Assembly (NCBI RefSeq): GCF_037975245.1
Contig: NC_092580.1
Coordinates: forward strand, 9,773,001 to 9,837,000
Source of the DNA: Apostichopus japonicus
Lineage: Eukaryota; Echinodermata; Holothuroidea; Aspidochirotida; Stichopodidae
Reading direction: 5' to 3'
DNA length: 64,000 nucleotides
The translations under genes and the position numbers were made by a program. Each line of letters begins with the position of its first letter. Within the stretch, counting starts at the first letter, position 1. Below, piece by piece: positions 20,714 through 33,215 of the stretch. Under the pieces are notes generated by a model. The model did not search any database. It was given only the letters and a program-made list of their open reading frames with translations, and was not told where the DNA came from.

Positions 20714-21551
20714 TCGTTTTCTTCAAAAGTAGGTAACTTCCAAGTGAAATGCAAATGAACGGGTTCTTGTTTTAACGTTATATAGTTATTTATACTGAGT
20801 CATCACGTGGGTCACAGTCTTAGTCATAGGTTTCAGACATATGGCTTACCTGTGATAATCTGATCCAGAAGTTATCTCTCTGTTAATATGGTAATGATAT
20901 ATTTCATTCGTATTTTAGTTACTTGTCACGTTCAAAAGTCATCTTTCTGTGTTGACGTTTTTGTGTTTGATTTTGACGGAAATGCAGAGTTTCATCAGAT
21001 TCCATCGCACACGAACAGTAATATATCGCTCCTGCAGAGCCAAATGAAGTAACGATTTAGAACTTGCCGCGTAATTTAATCCAATATATCATTTTGTTGT
21101 TCTGTTCTCTTTCCGTTTTTTTTTTTGTATCAAATCTTCACGTTTTCCTACTAACTTTTATGATTTTGTTTTGTTCTTTATTTCTTAAGCTTTTAACCTT
21201 TCTTTTCTTGACTTTAACTTAAAGAAACCTATAAGACTTTTGTAGTTCCCCCCTAGAAGTCTCTTGGTGGCCAAATCGCATTGGGAGCGCTTCAAAGTGA
21301 ATTTTAAGCATGTACCCCCATAAAGATCATGAAATTTTAATCAATTCTCTTCCTCTCCACGTTCTTCTTACAGACACTAAAATGTTTTAAGACGGGAAAC
21401 AACACACTAGAGAGAAATCTCCCGGCATTTTTTCTTCTTCTTTTTCTCTTCTGAAGGAAGTTAAACGAAAGCAAAAGAAGAGGTTACATTTTGTCAGCAT
21501 CGTTGGAAACAACTTGTACTTTACTGGTTTTTATTCCTGCTTTTTGAGGCT

Positions 21552-21619
21552 CGGGCTAATTTGCATCAGTATCTGAGCCCGCAATCGCGTCGCTGTCAGC
21601 GGGCTTTCCAGATACTGAT
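21552..21619 (+). other. Two-state hairpin candidate with octamer motif
   Basis: ATCAGTATCTG (21565-21575) pairs with CAGATACTGAT (21609-21619), and GCCCGC (21577-21582) with GCGGGC (21599-21604). The 16-nt loop is 21583-21598 and a 4-nt bulge sits on the 3' arm. The central AGCCCG can instead pair with upstream CGGGCT (21552-21557), so the two folds exclude each other. ATTTGCAT (21559-21566) is a perfect POU octamer. Function unknown. Confidence 0.4.
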
Positions 21620-22803
21620 CAGTAGCTGAGTGCTTTTAGTGCTTTCGTATGAAGATGAACACCCGATAAGCAACGCTTGAGCTGAAAAATGGTCACAACC
21701 GCGTTTTCTTTTTCTTATGTCGGAACTTTGTATTTTGTCTTTCTCTCTCTTACTCTCTCTCTCGGTATTTCGTGCTCGCGTTCGTAATTTTTTCTGCTTG
21801 TTGGTGATTTTTAGGTTTGCCGGGAGCTGTTACCATGCAATGTTTCTGCCATTTCAGGAAATATTTTATCCGGAAGAAGGATCTGTTGCAAAATATAGGG
21901 TAAAAAAAATGACATCTTAAGCTTGGGACATCGGAAGTTGATGGAACGACGACCGCTTGAGATAATACAAAGTAAATATCGCTATATCATAATTATTATG
22001 TTTATTTTTTTTGCTTGTAAGAAGTAACAATATGTATCGATGCAAACCCATTAGTCGGAACGTTGGATCTCGATGTGGCCCATGTGGCCTGCGAAGCCTT
22101 TTGTTCATATGTCTCATCTTCAAGAGGATGTATGGTCTTTCGTTATATCATTTGGCTTATGTAACACATTGAAGTTACATGACATATAATTTTGCTGTAT
22201 TCTGAGTATCAAACGGTTGAGAAATCTGCCTGGGGCTGAATATGCCAACGGACCAAATGTTGACAGGTTTTAAGTTTTGAACATATTTTATCAAGGTTTT
22301 GAAAGACAATGATACCAGGACACTTGAATTGTTCATCCATTATACATTACAAGATATTACGTACGAACATCAACAAATCAGGATAAAGAGTGTCACACAT
22401 ATACCGGACTAAGGTTGTCTTAACATGCGATAGTTTCGTCAGTTTGACAAAGGGAGTGACTTTTCACATGTTATAGAGCCCAGAACATCTCGGTGGTTTC
22501 TTCCATGTAGAAACCATGAATGAACCCTATTCTAGCGCAGCTATGCAGAACATTTGTCAGATACGTCGAAGAAATGTCTTTGCGTAAAATTGTAAAACAT
22601 AATAATAAATGTGCTTTAGGTGTATGAGAAATGAAAAGGTCTATCCCATTATACATGGAGTACTTCAAGATGACGAATATGCGTATGTATACAAATTATC
22701 GGCGCAAAATCCCTTTTATAGAATTATTTATTAATTTATATGAACCAAATCATCAATGTCATATTTCTTTAAGAGTAACATAACACGGTTTAGACCATAA
22801 CTA
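21620..22803. other. Non-coding stretch
   Basis: Includes a TC-rich tract (21735-21766) and short frames at 21717-21920, 21917-22123 and 22471-22668 with no recognisable domain or paired splice sites. Confidence 0.5.
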
Positions 22804-22811
22804 AGTATATA

Positions 22812-23182
22812 CAAGGGCGTAGGAACCGGGGGGGCTGGGGGGCGCCAGCCCCCCAGTGAAAAATGTGGAGGGGCGGAAGTATCATTCCGCCCCCCCCCCC
22901 CACTTCGCAAGTCAAAAAACCCCTTTTTCATTTCCAAATGAGAAAAAAAATCTCATTTGGAGCACCAAATTGCATCTAAGGCCAGGTGAAAATACAAAAT
23001 TAAGTTTACAAAATGGAGTGGGTGTTGAAGTGTGCTATATTGCACCAAATTGCATCTGAGGCCACCTGGAAATGCAAAAAAAATCCAAAGGGGAGGGGGA
23101 CACCCCCTCCCCTTAGACCCCTCCCCCCGGCCGGCCATCAGTCTTCAGCCCCCCCACTCAAAAGTAACTTCCTACGCCACTG
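22812..23182 (-). mobile_element. hAT-type MITE, copy 2 (complete, inverted)
   Basis: A 371-bp element of the same family as 11516-11899 in the opposite orientation: starts CAAGGGCGTAGGAACC, ends CTTCCTACGCCACTG. Flanked by a perfect 8-bp duplication AGTATATA (22804-22811 and 23183-23190). The interior matches copy 1 along its length, including the repeated CACCAAATTGCATCT(A/G)AGGCC segments, and differs mainly in G/C-run lengths. No transposase. Confidence 0.9.
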
Positions 23183-23190
23183 AGTATATA

Positions 23191-24180
23191 TGATATAAAA
23201 TAATTTTTCCATGTAATACCTTAATAAACCGTTACAAACATTATCAAGGTTGCATGAAATGCAATAGTGTTGTCACGTTTTTAAAGTTTCCATAAAGTTG
23301 TCAAAATGATGATGGTTATATACAAGGAACCAATTTTCATTTTGCTGATGGGGTGTAAATGTTTATGTACGGTATTTAATCGTCACATCCTCGTTAAGAA
23401 TGCATTTTAGTACAAAACGTTGCCGTCTTATAATATTTGTCGAGTTGTCACCATGACGGCGTTAAAGACCCATGTGTTCGTTACAAGATGATCTGAGATG
23501 TTCTTTAATTAATCGGAATACACTGTAAGCTCCTAGAGCGTTTGAGATGTCATTGGTTCATGGCAAACGCCTCCAGCAATTAACAATATATGACACTGTT
23601 AAAATACTACCGCAATTATAATAGCAAAATACGTTGATCTCCTACCTCTTGTTACCCTGTGTTTACGTTAACAGACAGGCGATGGGTCGTTTTACAGGTT
23701 TGTGCACCCTCATGAGTGTATTGGAGACACGGACTGTGACAACTTGAGCCGACTTGGGTCCTATGCAGAGGTGTAAAAGGGGGTCAGTGACGACCCACGG
23801 GGGTAGCAGCGACTGGTAATAGACCAGTTATTATGCTTGAAATATAGACTTGTTCTCAGGGGAATTTATCCATCCAGTGCCGCTCTGCAGAGGGCCTCAC
23901 GGTAGTTGACAGTATAAGCAGAAAAAAAAGAAGCTTACGAGCAAGTTAAATGTGTTTTGACTAGAAAACTTAATAGGATAACTGTAACACATAAACCACA
24001 AGTACACCTCTCAAGAGAAGTTGAATATTTGGTTTAGATGAGAGTATAGTCTGTCGTAGTGAAGAGTTTTCAAGCTCGGCGCGCATTGGTATACTTCGTC
24101 CAAGGTAAAGTCAACCTTGCACAGATCACCATATGGGAGTTCTTTGATATGAGTAGAATAAAGATGACAATCTTATAATT
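23191..24180. other. Non-coding stretch
   Basis: No supported exon, RNA gene or repeat was seen. Confidence 0.5.
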
Positions 24181-24182
24181 TT

Positions 24183-24265
24183 TAAAATTATTATTATTAT
24201 GATTAATTTTTTTAATTAATATTATTATTATTACTATTGTCATTATTATTATGATTATGATTATG

Positions 24266-24340
<75 letters not shown>

Positions 24341-24388
24341 AATATTATTTTATTATTATTATTATTATTATTTTATTATTATTAATAA

Positions 24389-24447
<59 letters not shown>

Positions 24448-24476
24448 CATTATTATTATTATTATTATTATTATCA
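24183..24476. repeat. (ATT)n microsatellite, compound
   Basis: About 290 bp of ATT/TTA units with GATT and AATT interruptions. Confidence 0.95.
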
Positions 24477-24769
24477 TACTTTTTGTTTGCACTGCATCTA
24501 GGGAAATAAATATATTTATACTCTTAAATGTGCTGGTATCCAAATCTCAATGACGGTATATCTCAAAGCAGGTTGTAATGTTCGTTACTTTACCGGAAAT
24601 TACCATACATATTCAATTTTCCACACATCCTGGTCCCTTTTCCTATTCACTTGTCTATAAACCGTGCTGTCGGCTGTAAGTTATCCTTTAAACGTAAGTG
24701 AGTTTTTTTTCGGAGTCTAAAATGAAATTTATGATCGCAGCGAGTTCCATTCTCTTCGATAAAGAAAAC

Positions 24770-24880
24770 TGTCAAATCGTTCAGTCGTTCCGTCCAGTCG
24801 TTCAGTCGTTCCGCCAAGTTCAGTCGTTCAGTCGTTCCGTCCAATCGTTCCGTCGTTTAGTCGTTCCGTCCAGTCGTTTT
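24770..24880. repeat. CAGTCGTTC / CGTTCCGTC short tandem repeat
   Basis: About ten 9-10-bp units mixing CAGTCGTTC and CGTCCAGTCGTTC. The serine/valine-rich and LNDWTERLN frames here are shadows. Confidence 0.85.
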
Positions 24881-27800
24881 CACTCTCACATAACCTCTGT
24901 GTATTATCTCACACATATTCAGCCATAACTGGTGCAATTATAGGACTGGTAACGATATATACGCTAACTGACAACATCAGCTGAGATATTCATAAGCAAA
25001 TTAAGGTTAGTTCTAATTACATCTGCTATGAATGTGGGTTTTATCAATAAACAATAAGTACTCATATTTGTTTTGAAAAGTAGGCCTATTTACAACATAT
25101 GCTGTCGACTTGTGTTTGATTTCAAATATTCCAATGACGTACGTCTACGTCAGCCGTAATACCTGATGTAAACAAACCCACCAACATTAAGAGATTAAAG
25201 GCCAATAGTACTGTTAATTACACATATTCTAGTTCTAAACACAACTAAACATGCTCTCATGTTTAAGTGTGTTTAACTAAGCACTTTATGGGTATACACT
25301 CAAAGTCTTTTCGCTCACTGCAAGAAGATACCAACTAATCTACCCCCCCCCCCTATCCACCCCCAATGCCTTGTGACAGTTTAGAGTCTCAAAACATTCA
25401 GAAAAGCACTTTTGAAAAGTTTCAGCAACTTTTAGTACGCTATACACTCTATATGGCACAATAGTGAACATTAAATTAAAAATATAATTTCTCTGGTTCA
25501 ATGTGCTCGTAATTCTTTGGAATCCTAACTCATCTGGGCCTCTTTAAGCTAATCTTTGGTCGGGTTAATTCTGGAGTCACGCTATGTGAACTTGTCTCAG
25601 ATCCACACCTTGCCTGACACATGTCGCGTCCATATGATCCCCTTCTTTAGATGATTTTTGCCTCCAGTTATTAGTTTCGCATTGGCTTTTGTCTTTCTAA
25701 ATAAACAAATAAATATTACCCTCCTAAGCAAGATGGGGGGAAGTTGCCATTTATGAAGGAGAGACGAGCGTCGAATGAATTCCTTGGCAGCCACATATTG
25801 CAAAGACCGGGGGCTCTGACAGCCTCCTCGGTGTATTTAAAGGGAAAGTAATTCCCCCCTTTTCAAGTAAGAATATCTACTGTATGCCCGTCGGCACCGT
25901 CGGTTGACCCCCAGTCGTATAGGGCAGCTGAATATCTATGCATGCTCAGCCGACCACAGAAGGAACATCTTGCGTAGAGAAGCATGCACAAAAGGTGGTG
26001 TATGAAAGACTATTGTGTACAATCTTTTATAGGATACCAACATAATACAGGTTAGAATAATCGATAGGTGCACGATTTGTCTCTCCTTAATAACATATTT
26101 AAACTATATTTACGTAATCTGCCTAATTTACTATATTATTAATATTGTTAATATGATGAACATTATGATTAAATTTGAACAAATGATGGAGAAGCAATAA
26201 AAGTGAGTTCAGAAGTTGTTTTTTTTTGTGTCAGAAGATAATGCATTCCTCTTATGGACATGAAAGAGCTAAAGAAATAAACTTCCAGTATGTATGGCTT
26301 AATACGAACAAGCAGTGTAGAGTTGGTAAACTTAATATCAGTGTCGCAAGACTTCTTGATATTACGCAATCCTATAAGCCAACGGCGAAGACAGTATGAC
26401 TTCACTAAAAGTCATTGCTAAGATCATTCAGATCCCCCAGAAAAAAAGTAAGCCTTACACAAATGCTTGTTACAAAAATAAAACTAGAGAGAGAGAAAAA
26501 TCGTAGATAACCAACATAAGGATTTAAAAATAACCAATGGAGGGATAAGTGGTACATTTAGCGTTGGTGGCTGGACGAGATGAGTGGGAGGGAGCAGGGA
26601 GTCAAGGTCCTATAATCTCCAAATGAAGGCTAAAAATATACACACAAGTATATAATTGACAATTCCTATCTTATGTAATCTGCCCCTTCTATGGAACCAC
26701 TTTGGAAATGATTCTAAGCCAAGGTGTGCAAAATGACGCCCGCGAACAAAAGATTTTACGATGACCTGTTCATGCGTATTAAAATAGCTTTACGCCAGTG
26801 TGTGGGCGCTTGTAATTGTGTGTAGGGGATGCAGGTTATTAATTAAACATTTAAACGACCAAACGAGAAGGGAAAATTCTTTAATGACCACCCAACAAGG
26901 GCCACAAACAACTGCATGTTAATGATGTCCATTATTACTTAATTTTTTTATTTGGGAACCAGACAGGGGCAAGAGTTTGACCAATAGTGGTTTGTCCCTC
27001 TACATCTGTAAGTTATATTACTTGAGGGCGTTGGTAACAAATGTTATATGTAGGGTGAGTCATGATATAATGATATGACATATATGCGTACAGTGAAATT
27101 ACCTGACAGGCATTACGCACGCATGAAGGGTGAAACATAATATTCGTTTATCAGCTAAGCTTACTGTGTGCTTCCTTCATTTACCGTCAAAGTTGAAACA
27201 AAATCGTGGATGGGGGTGGGGACATTTCTTCCTTGTTCTCTCCATCAATTTGGTTTCAAATTGCTTTTTCTTTGCCGCGTACTGATGTTTCCTACCAATC
27301 GTACATAATAAGCTACACTAATATGAACGTCAGCTGGTGGGGAGAGGGGTGGGTTGCCGGGGAAGGCAAAATGACCCCATGAAGTAAAAAATAACAATCA
27401 AATTGTTTCCCCCACTCCCTGGCTCTCTCGTCAAAACATATCCCAACTCCTAAATGTTGACTGTTTTATGGTCTAATGTGGACTCTTAACCGTTTTTTGT
27501 CTTCGTTTCAAACCTGTTAACCGTTTAAATCTTGGAATGTTTACCGATTATAGTGGTCCAGAATTTCACCCTTCCCCACTCTGGATATTCGACGTCCTTG
27601 ATGTTCACTAACTGAACTGTATTGGTGATGAGCTATAGTTTGATCGCTTGCGAGCATAATTAGTGCAATACTCCGTATACATGCAATTGGCTACATTGTT
27701 GAAAACCAGTGACCCAATACAAGATGTCGCTTTCTATTACTATATATGGAGCAATACCGGAGGACTATAAAGTTTATATTTGTGTGTGGGGTTATATATA

Positions 27801-28070
27801 TCATTTTTATATTTATGTTTTGCAATGGAAAGTTAAACAAAACTCAATCATAATCGACTCAGTGCTTCTTTTAATCTGTGGATACATCCTAACAAACTCA
27901 ACCTTACCAAGATCGCCTGTTAAAAAAGTGGTACCCTAAACTTTGAAGTCGCGAATCAAGTTTTAGAAAAAAAAAAACAGTCAAAGAATCCTAACTTCCT
28001 AACAGCAAAGAAAAACACTAATCCTATAACATCTTGCATTGAAGCACATGTATATATTGAACGATATTTT
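24881..28070. other. Non-coding stretch
   Basis: No supported exon. Frames at 25597-25803 (minus), 26169-26405 (minus) and 27709-27939 (plus) lack splice context and domains. Confidence 0.5.
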
Positions 28071-28075
28071 CCGCC

Positions 28076-28101
28076 TATAAAATCAAGCATTTCGATTGGT
28101 C
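28076..28101 (+). promoter_or_regulatory. Weak promoter candidate (TATA, CCAAT)
   Basis: TATAAAA (28076-28082) in a CCGCCTATAAAATC context and an inverted CCAAT box in CGATTGGTCAG (28093-28103), 0.8 kb before the secretory exon at 28894. The CCAAT box lies downstream of the TATA box, the unusual order, so support is weak. Confidence 0.25.
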
Positions 28102-28893
28102 AGTCACTCGTACGTCATATTCGATCTGGGAGGCAAACTTAAAATCTGATATCACTACAGATTTGTCTTTCAAAAGTCCTTATTTTGCACTTTGAACTTA
28201 AAGTAGCGAGAAGCCATATTGGAGAGCCTTTAAAATCCGCTGAAACTGCCCTGATTCAGAGGAAAGGGGGCTATTCTTGATCGTCTTCACAAAACAGCTG
28301 TGTGAGATATATTCGTTGCTTGTGAAAAAATAAGCTAAACACTTGAGCAATCAAGAATACTTTTGTGATTCTACTCATAATAACATGCCATCCAGAGGTC
28401 TCAAACAACATGTGCTAGCAGCTCACTTGTGTTGGGTCGCTGTGTAAAGATACATATCTTTATAAAACAACTGTATGACTTGGAAAAGCCCAATTTAATT
28501 GGTTTTAGATATTTAGATAAAGACTGAGATATCACAGGTAAAAGTTGGTTACGTTTTTAATGAAGTAAATATACTCTCAGAGCATGGTCCGCTTCGAAAT
28601 AGACCTTGACTGTAAGGGAATGTACACGAAAGGATATCTATTGTCCTAGCACGTATATATAAATATATATATATATGCAATGTGTTATATATAGGTTTGT
28701 TTAAATGTTCGAGAACTTAATAAAAAAAAACAACGTGTGAGCCTTATAACTTCAGCGTTTTAATTGTCGACTTCCATCCTAAGAGAAAGGATAATTAATA
28801 GTATCGATGGACAAACAACCGTATCTGACTTCGTAACAATTTTCACAAGAAGCTAATTCCGGTTTTCAAACTTACAGTGAAACAGCAAAGTCA

Positions 28894-29072
28894 ATGATAT
28901 TTGTTGTTTTGTTTTCGTTGGTTACTGGTGTACCGTTAGCGGATTTGTCAAATTTCTATGCTTATTTATCAACTTCGCAATATTTTTTAACGCGGGTCGG
29001 AAAAGGATTCTCAGGCTCTGCGTTTAACAGAAGACGCCGCATTGATCAACACTCGGTATACGAAGGAACCAG
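28894..29072 (+). CDS. Candidate secretory / prohormone precursor, first coding exon
   Basis: The ATG at 28894 follows a possible acceptor (AAACTTACAG, ending 28877); the exon ends at a donor ACCAG|GTACGT (29073), giving 59 codons plus two bases. Residues 1-16 (MIFVVLFSLVTGVPLA) look like a signal peptide with cleavage after G12 or A16. Then come DLSNFYAYLSTSQYFL, TRVGKGFSGSAFN, and a tetrabasic RRRR at 46-49, a furin/prohormone convertase-type site, followed by IDQHSVYEGT. GK at 36-37 could act in C-terminal amidation only if cleaved there. I do not recognise a peptide family. It may be a neuropeptide or growth-factor precursor or another secreted protein. No downstream exon was identified. 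Confidence 0.4.
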
Positions 29073-29099
29073 GTACGTTGTTGATCTCTGTTTCAATTT

Positions 29100-30720
29100 A
29101 ATGTATTTTTAAACGATATATTTCATTCATTTTAAATATTGTCTCGGTGCATGGTATAAAATAATACAAATTTCAATAGGAAATATGATTCTAAATTAGT
29201 TATGTCTTGTTAATGTGGTTACAAATTTTATCAAAGCCTTTGAGAATTATACTCAAAGCAAGTACCCAATAAATCAAGTTAATACAGACTCCTAGGTTTG
29301 TTCCCGCAAGGAATACTTATTAACAAATAGTTTGTATTAATTAGCAAGTAGTTAATCATTCCGTCACAATTTATGAATTTTGGTCACCCTGGCATTTCAT
29401 GTAGCCTAGTGCTTTTAATCACATGCCTTGTAAATTTGTAAATTTTTCAAATTTTACATTTTTACATTTTCCATTTCTTTAATTTGTTCTCCCTTTTCTC
29501 TCTCTCTCATGTTAAAAGACATTCTTAAAAATTGAAATTTAGTTTCTTTAAAGCTTCCACTAATGTAAAGAAAAGTGCAATTTTAATTAAACTTTAATAT
29601 ATTATTATCTTCAAAGCTGCCCATATTTAAAATAAAGTATATCTCTGAGTAAACCATATACTTCTTAACAATAAAGATATCTCCAAATAATCGCAACAGG
29701 TGTAAATATGAGAAAAATATTCGACATATTAACTGTAAGTTCTCGCACGAACAGAACTACAATTACATTCACCAGTGAATATTTTATTGATGTCAAATTA
29801 TTTTAAACAACGTAATTCTTTTCTTGAGCAATCATCTATGCTTCCGTCTGCTCATGTTATTTTTTTCTGTAGGTTATGGTTAGCTTTTTATGTCACATTT
29901 TTAGGTGATATATACATTTGCGATATATGACTTGCTTCAGAAAAAAAAAATCCAAAACCATCACAATTAACAATATGTTACCGAAATTGATTAAAATTCA
30001 AAGGAGTTAAAAAGTTTTTTGAATATCAATCCCCACTATCATAGAAGACTTATCAGGATCTGCGCCACAGTAATTATATAGTTAGTTACATATAGTTATG
30101 TACGCATGTGTACAACCTTACAATTTAGCAATTAGTTAATTATATGAATAATACAAATAGTTACTACAGAGTTTACTTTCCTTTCATGTATTCGACCAGG
30201 GATTCATTATGGTTTAAGACCTTTTAGTCTTCTTAGAGACATGGTCCTAGAATACGTCATAGAAATCCAAAATAATAATACACAAATCCAAAATAACATT
30301 GTAATTTAATCTGAACAACGTAAAGGTAAGTGTTATTTAAACGGAAACAAAAAAGTTTTGTTATCCTTATTTTGTTATTTGAATATTAAAAGATTTGAAA
30401 AAGATTTGATAAAGATCAAACTTTTGGACAAAAATCTGTATGCTTTGAAGAGATGGAGCATCGCTACCCAGCGAAATGGGTTTCAGGCAAGCTATGGTCA
30501 GCCAATCAGTAAAATATATACACTCAGTTTAAATATCTTAAAAATATCTTTCCATTCTGAATGAAAAAAAAAACAAAGAAGGGATTTGTGCTAAAACGAT
30601 TTGTGAATGATTTTGATTTATTTTAGGATATTACAAAGTGGGTGGGCTGTTGGCGGAGGGCTGTGAAATATATGTGTTGTCAGCACTAAGAAATAAATAA
30701 ATGGTAAACTACAATTCAAA
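29100..30720. other. AT-rich non-coding stretch
   Basis: Would be intron of the 28894 gene if that model is right. No second exon with compatible phase was recognised. Confidence 0.5.
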
Positions 30721-30728
30721 CTACAATT

Positions 30729-30729
<1 letters not shown>

Positions 30730-30815
<86 letters not shown>
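30730..30815. repeat. (TA)n microsatellite
   Basis: About 86 bp of uninterrupted TA. The minus-strand YIYI frame is spurious. A shorter TA tract lies at 30984-31008. Confidence 0.97.
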
Positions 30816-30817
<2 letters not shown>

Positions 30818-31015
30818 AAAACAATATAATCAAACAATAGAAGACAATGGGTTAATTGTCAGCAATAATTATGACGTATCATTGTCTTCATATATTGTTA
30901 AGTGATTACCTGTATATGTAAAATGATTCAAAGAAATGTTTGGCATGTCGGTGTTTGAGTCTCCACCATGCTTGTAAGAAACATATATATATATATATAT
31001 ATATATATCACAATA

Positions 31016-32420
31016 TATTACAATTTAAAGATCGTGTAGGCATTTATTAAGAAATTATTTGAAGGTTTATTTTCTTTAAAGTTGACAAATTGGGCTTTCA
31101 GACTATTTCTCCTACAAAGCACTGAGAAGGGTGAAATTACAAGGACACTATCATTGGTACATCCCAGAGAGGGGATCATAACGTGAAAATTAAAAATAGA
31201 GACATACTTCCTACAAGAATTGGCATGAATATTCCAGCAAGTGGCAATCTAAGAAACCTCACTGCTTAACATATATTGCATATAATACGAGCAGGTATAC
31301 TAACAGCAGCTCCCGGTTGCTGATTGGTTGGTTTAGAAATGTCAAAACGAATGCCTTTTGTACAAAGGCCTAATAAAACATGATATTTTATTTACTTATA
31401 AGTCAACAGTGTTATTTAAAGACGAACATATCTTCCTACATTATCGCTTGCTCGCTGCCTCGTTAGTCTTGTACATGAAACAATGTATTAAATTGTTTCT
31501 TTTTTACCGAGCAATGTCAATGTCATCAAGATTGATTTGATTGAAATTAATATACATGATATACCTCCCTAATTTGGCATCTATTTCGATAAGTGACCTC
31601 AGCATTGATCCCCTGGGTCATTCTCACCCTGGTCAGTCAGAACTTGGTTGTAACAGTAACTCCAAGTGCAGAGAAACTGACAACTTCACACCCTCGAGCG
31701 AGGACTTCATAAACACATATAATATATACATATACCCAGTATACCTGTTTCGACAAAATTCCTGTGGGCGGCGCTCCCCTATATTGATATAGTATGACCT
31801 TCCATGATGACTATGGTTTCGTTTATCAAAGTGGTCCAGTGCGTTGGTCGATGGTTGAAACCAAATTATTATAGGGAGAAAGAGTTTGTTTAGATACTGA
31901 CGGGATGTTTAACCGTAACCAAACAATACTTAACCTCATCTCTTTTGTACACATATCAAAAGTTAAAGATTTTCTTAAACTTGTATGTCAACCCCACGAG
32001 GACATGTCAAACGAACATAAGATACAACTTGGAGATAATATGGCTTCAAAATGCGAAATATATCATGTTTCACTTAAAATACTTTTCCAGGAGAACAATG
32101 ATACATTTCTCTGAAACAAAATACTACGCTGGTACAGAATACTCAAACACTGTAACAGTGACATGCTGTTAACAGTACGACGAGGTTAGCTGGATCCAGC
32201 TCCCCCCCCCCCCCACCCTCCCTTCTTACCCTCCACTTTATCCTGCTGAGGTAACTCAGTTGTTAAAGTGTAGTATGTACACTAGATGTTAGCTTCCATT
32301 GACCTATAGTAAACAAACATTTTTTGCGCACCACTTATATTGCCTCATCCTATCGATCCACCCATTTCCCCCCACTTACAAAAGCTAACATACACTCACA
32401 TATTAATATATATATATAGT
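31016..32420. other. Non-coding stretch
   Basis: A more GC-rich segment at 31590-31720 includes an 83-codon frame with a SDLSIDPLGHSHPGQSELG segment, but no matching splice sites or known domain. C-run at 32201-32214. Confidence 0.45.
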
Positions 32421-32509
32421 TTGTCTGTCTGTCAGTCAGGCAGTCAGTCAGTCAGTCAGTCAGTCAGTCGGTCAGTCAGTCTGAGTCAGTCAGTCAGTTA
32501 GTTAGTTGG
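32421..32509. repeat. (GTCA)n microsatellite
   Basis: About 22 units of GTCA/GTCT/GTTA, imperfect at both ends. Confidence 0.95.
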
Positions 32510-33033
32510 TACATATCTAGCACGTATCTTGATGACGGGTGAATGTATTGGTAACTACAGCAGATAAAAAATTCACATAAACAGTTGGTGCATTTGCTAG
32601 TAATATTCTCCTCCTTTTCAGCATTATTGTAATGACACTGTAAATACTTATATTTGATAGTAAAACCCGACTATATCTCGTATGACATCTGCGATTCTTT
32701 GAATAAGCAGTTACCGTTTTGCTCGCGGGCACTGAATTATCTTTGTCGTTGTTCTCCCTGTTAAGTCACACCATGCACGCCGTTTTATTATACCAGACTA
32801 CAAAGTTACTTTAAAAAAAAAGAACATGACAAAACAACTTTACCGATACAATATATATGTATATCCAGCTATAGGAAACACAAATGATTTCGAGTTGGTT
32901 AGAATCATGTTTGATCTATAGAGTAAGGCAAATATGTCACCAAAACAGAACTAGTATTGTTCGATACAGGTGACAAACGCCTAGTGGAATTACGACCTTC
33001 CATACCGGTTTCGAACCTCTGGACATACAATCA

Positions 33034-33149
33034 GCGTCCATAGCCTAGTGGTTAGGTGTCCGCATATAAAGCGGGAGGACCGGGTTCGAGTCCCGGTGAA
33101 GGCTGGAATTTTTTTCACTGTTCTGGATTTTCCAACTCACTGCGATTTC

Positions 33150-33196
<47 letters not shown>

Positions 33197-33215
33197 CACA
33201 CATATATATATATGT
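33034..33215 (+). mobile_element. tRNA-derived SINE with (TA)n tail
   Basis: The tRNA-like head (33034-33104) has an A box TAGCCTAGTGGTTAGG (33041-33056) and a perfect B box GGTTCGAGTCC (33083-33093). The anticodon stem TCCGC/GCGGG encloses a 7-nt loop ATATAAA (anticodon position ATA). The T stem CCGGG/CCCGG is intact; the acceptor stem has two mismatches. A short unrelated body (to about 33150) and a (TA)n/(CA) tail follow. Decayed acceptor stem plus body and tail point to a SINE, not a working tRNA gene. Confidence 0.7.

Noticed and set aside
31541-31792. 83-codon frame with SDLSIDPLGHSHPGQSELG segment
   Set aside because: Better composition than most, but no paired splice sites, domain or start context.
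33003-33018. Minus-strand B box GGTTCGAAACC
   Set aside because: No A box at the proper distance; probably the edge of another decayed SINE.
33034-33104. Functional tRNA gene
   Set aside because: Two acceptor-stem mismatches, unusual ATA anticodon position, and a SINE-like body and tail follow directly.
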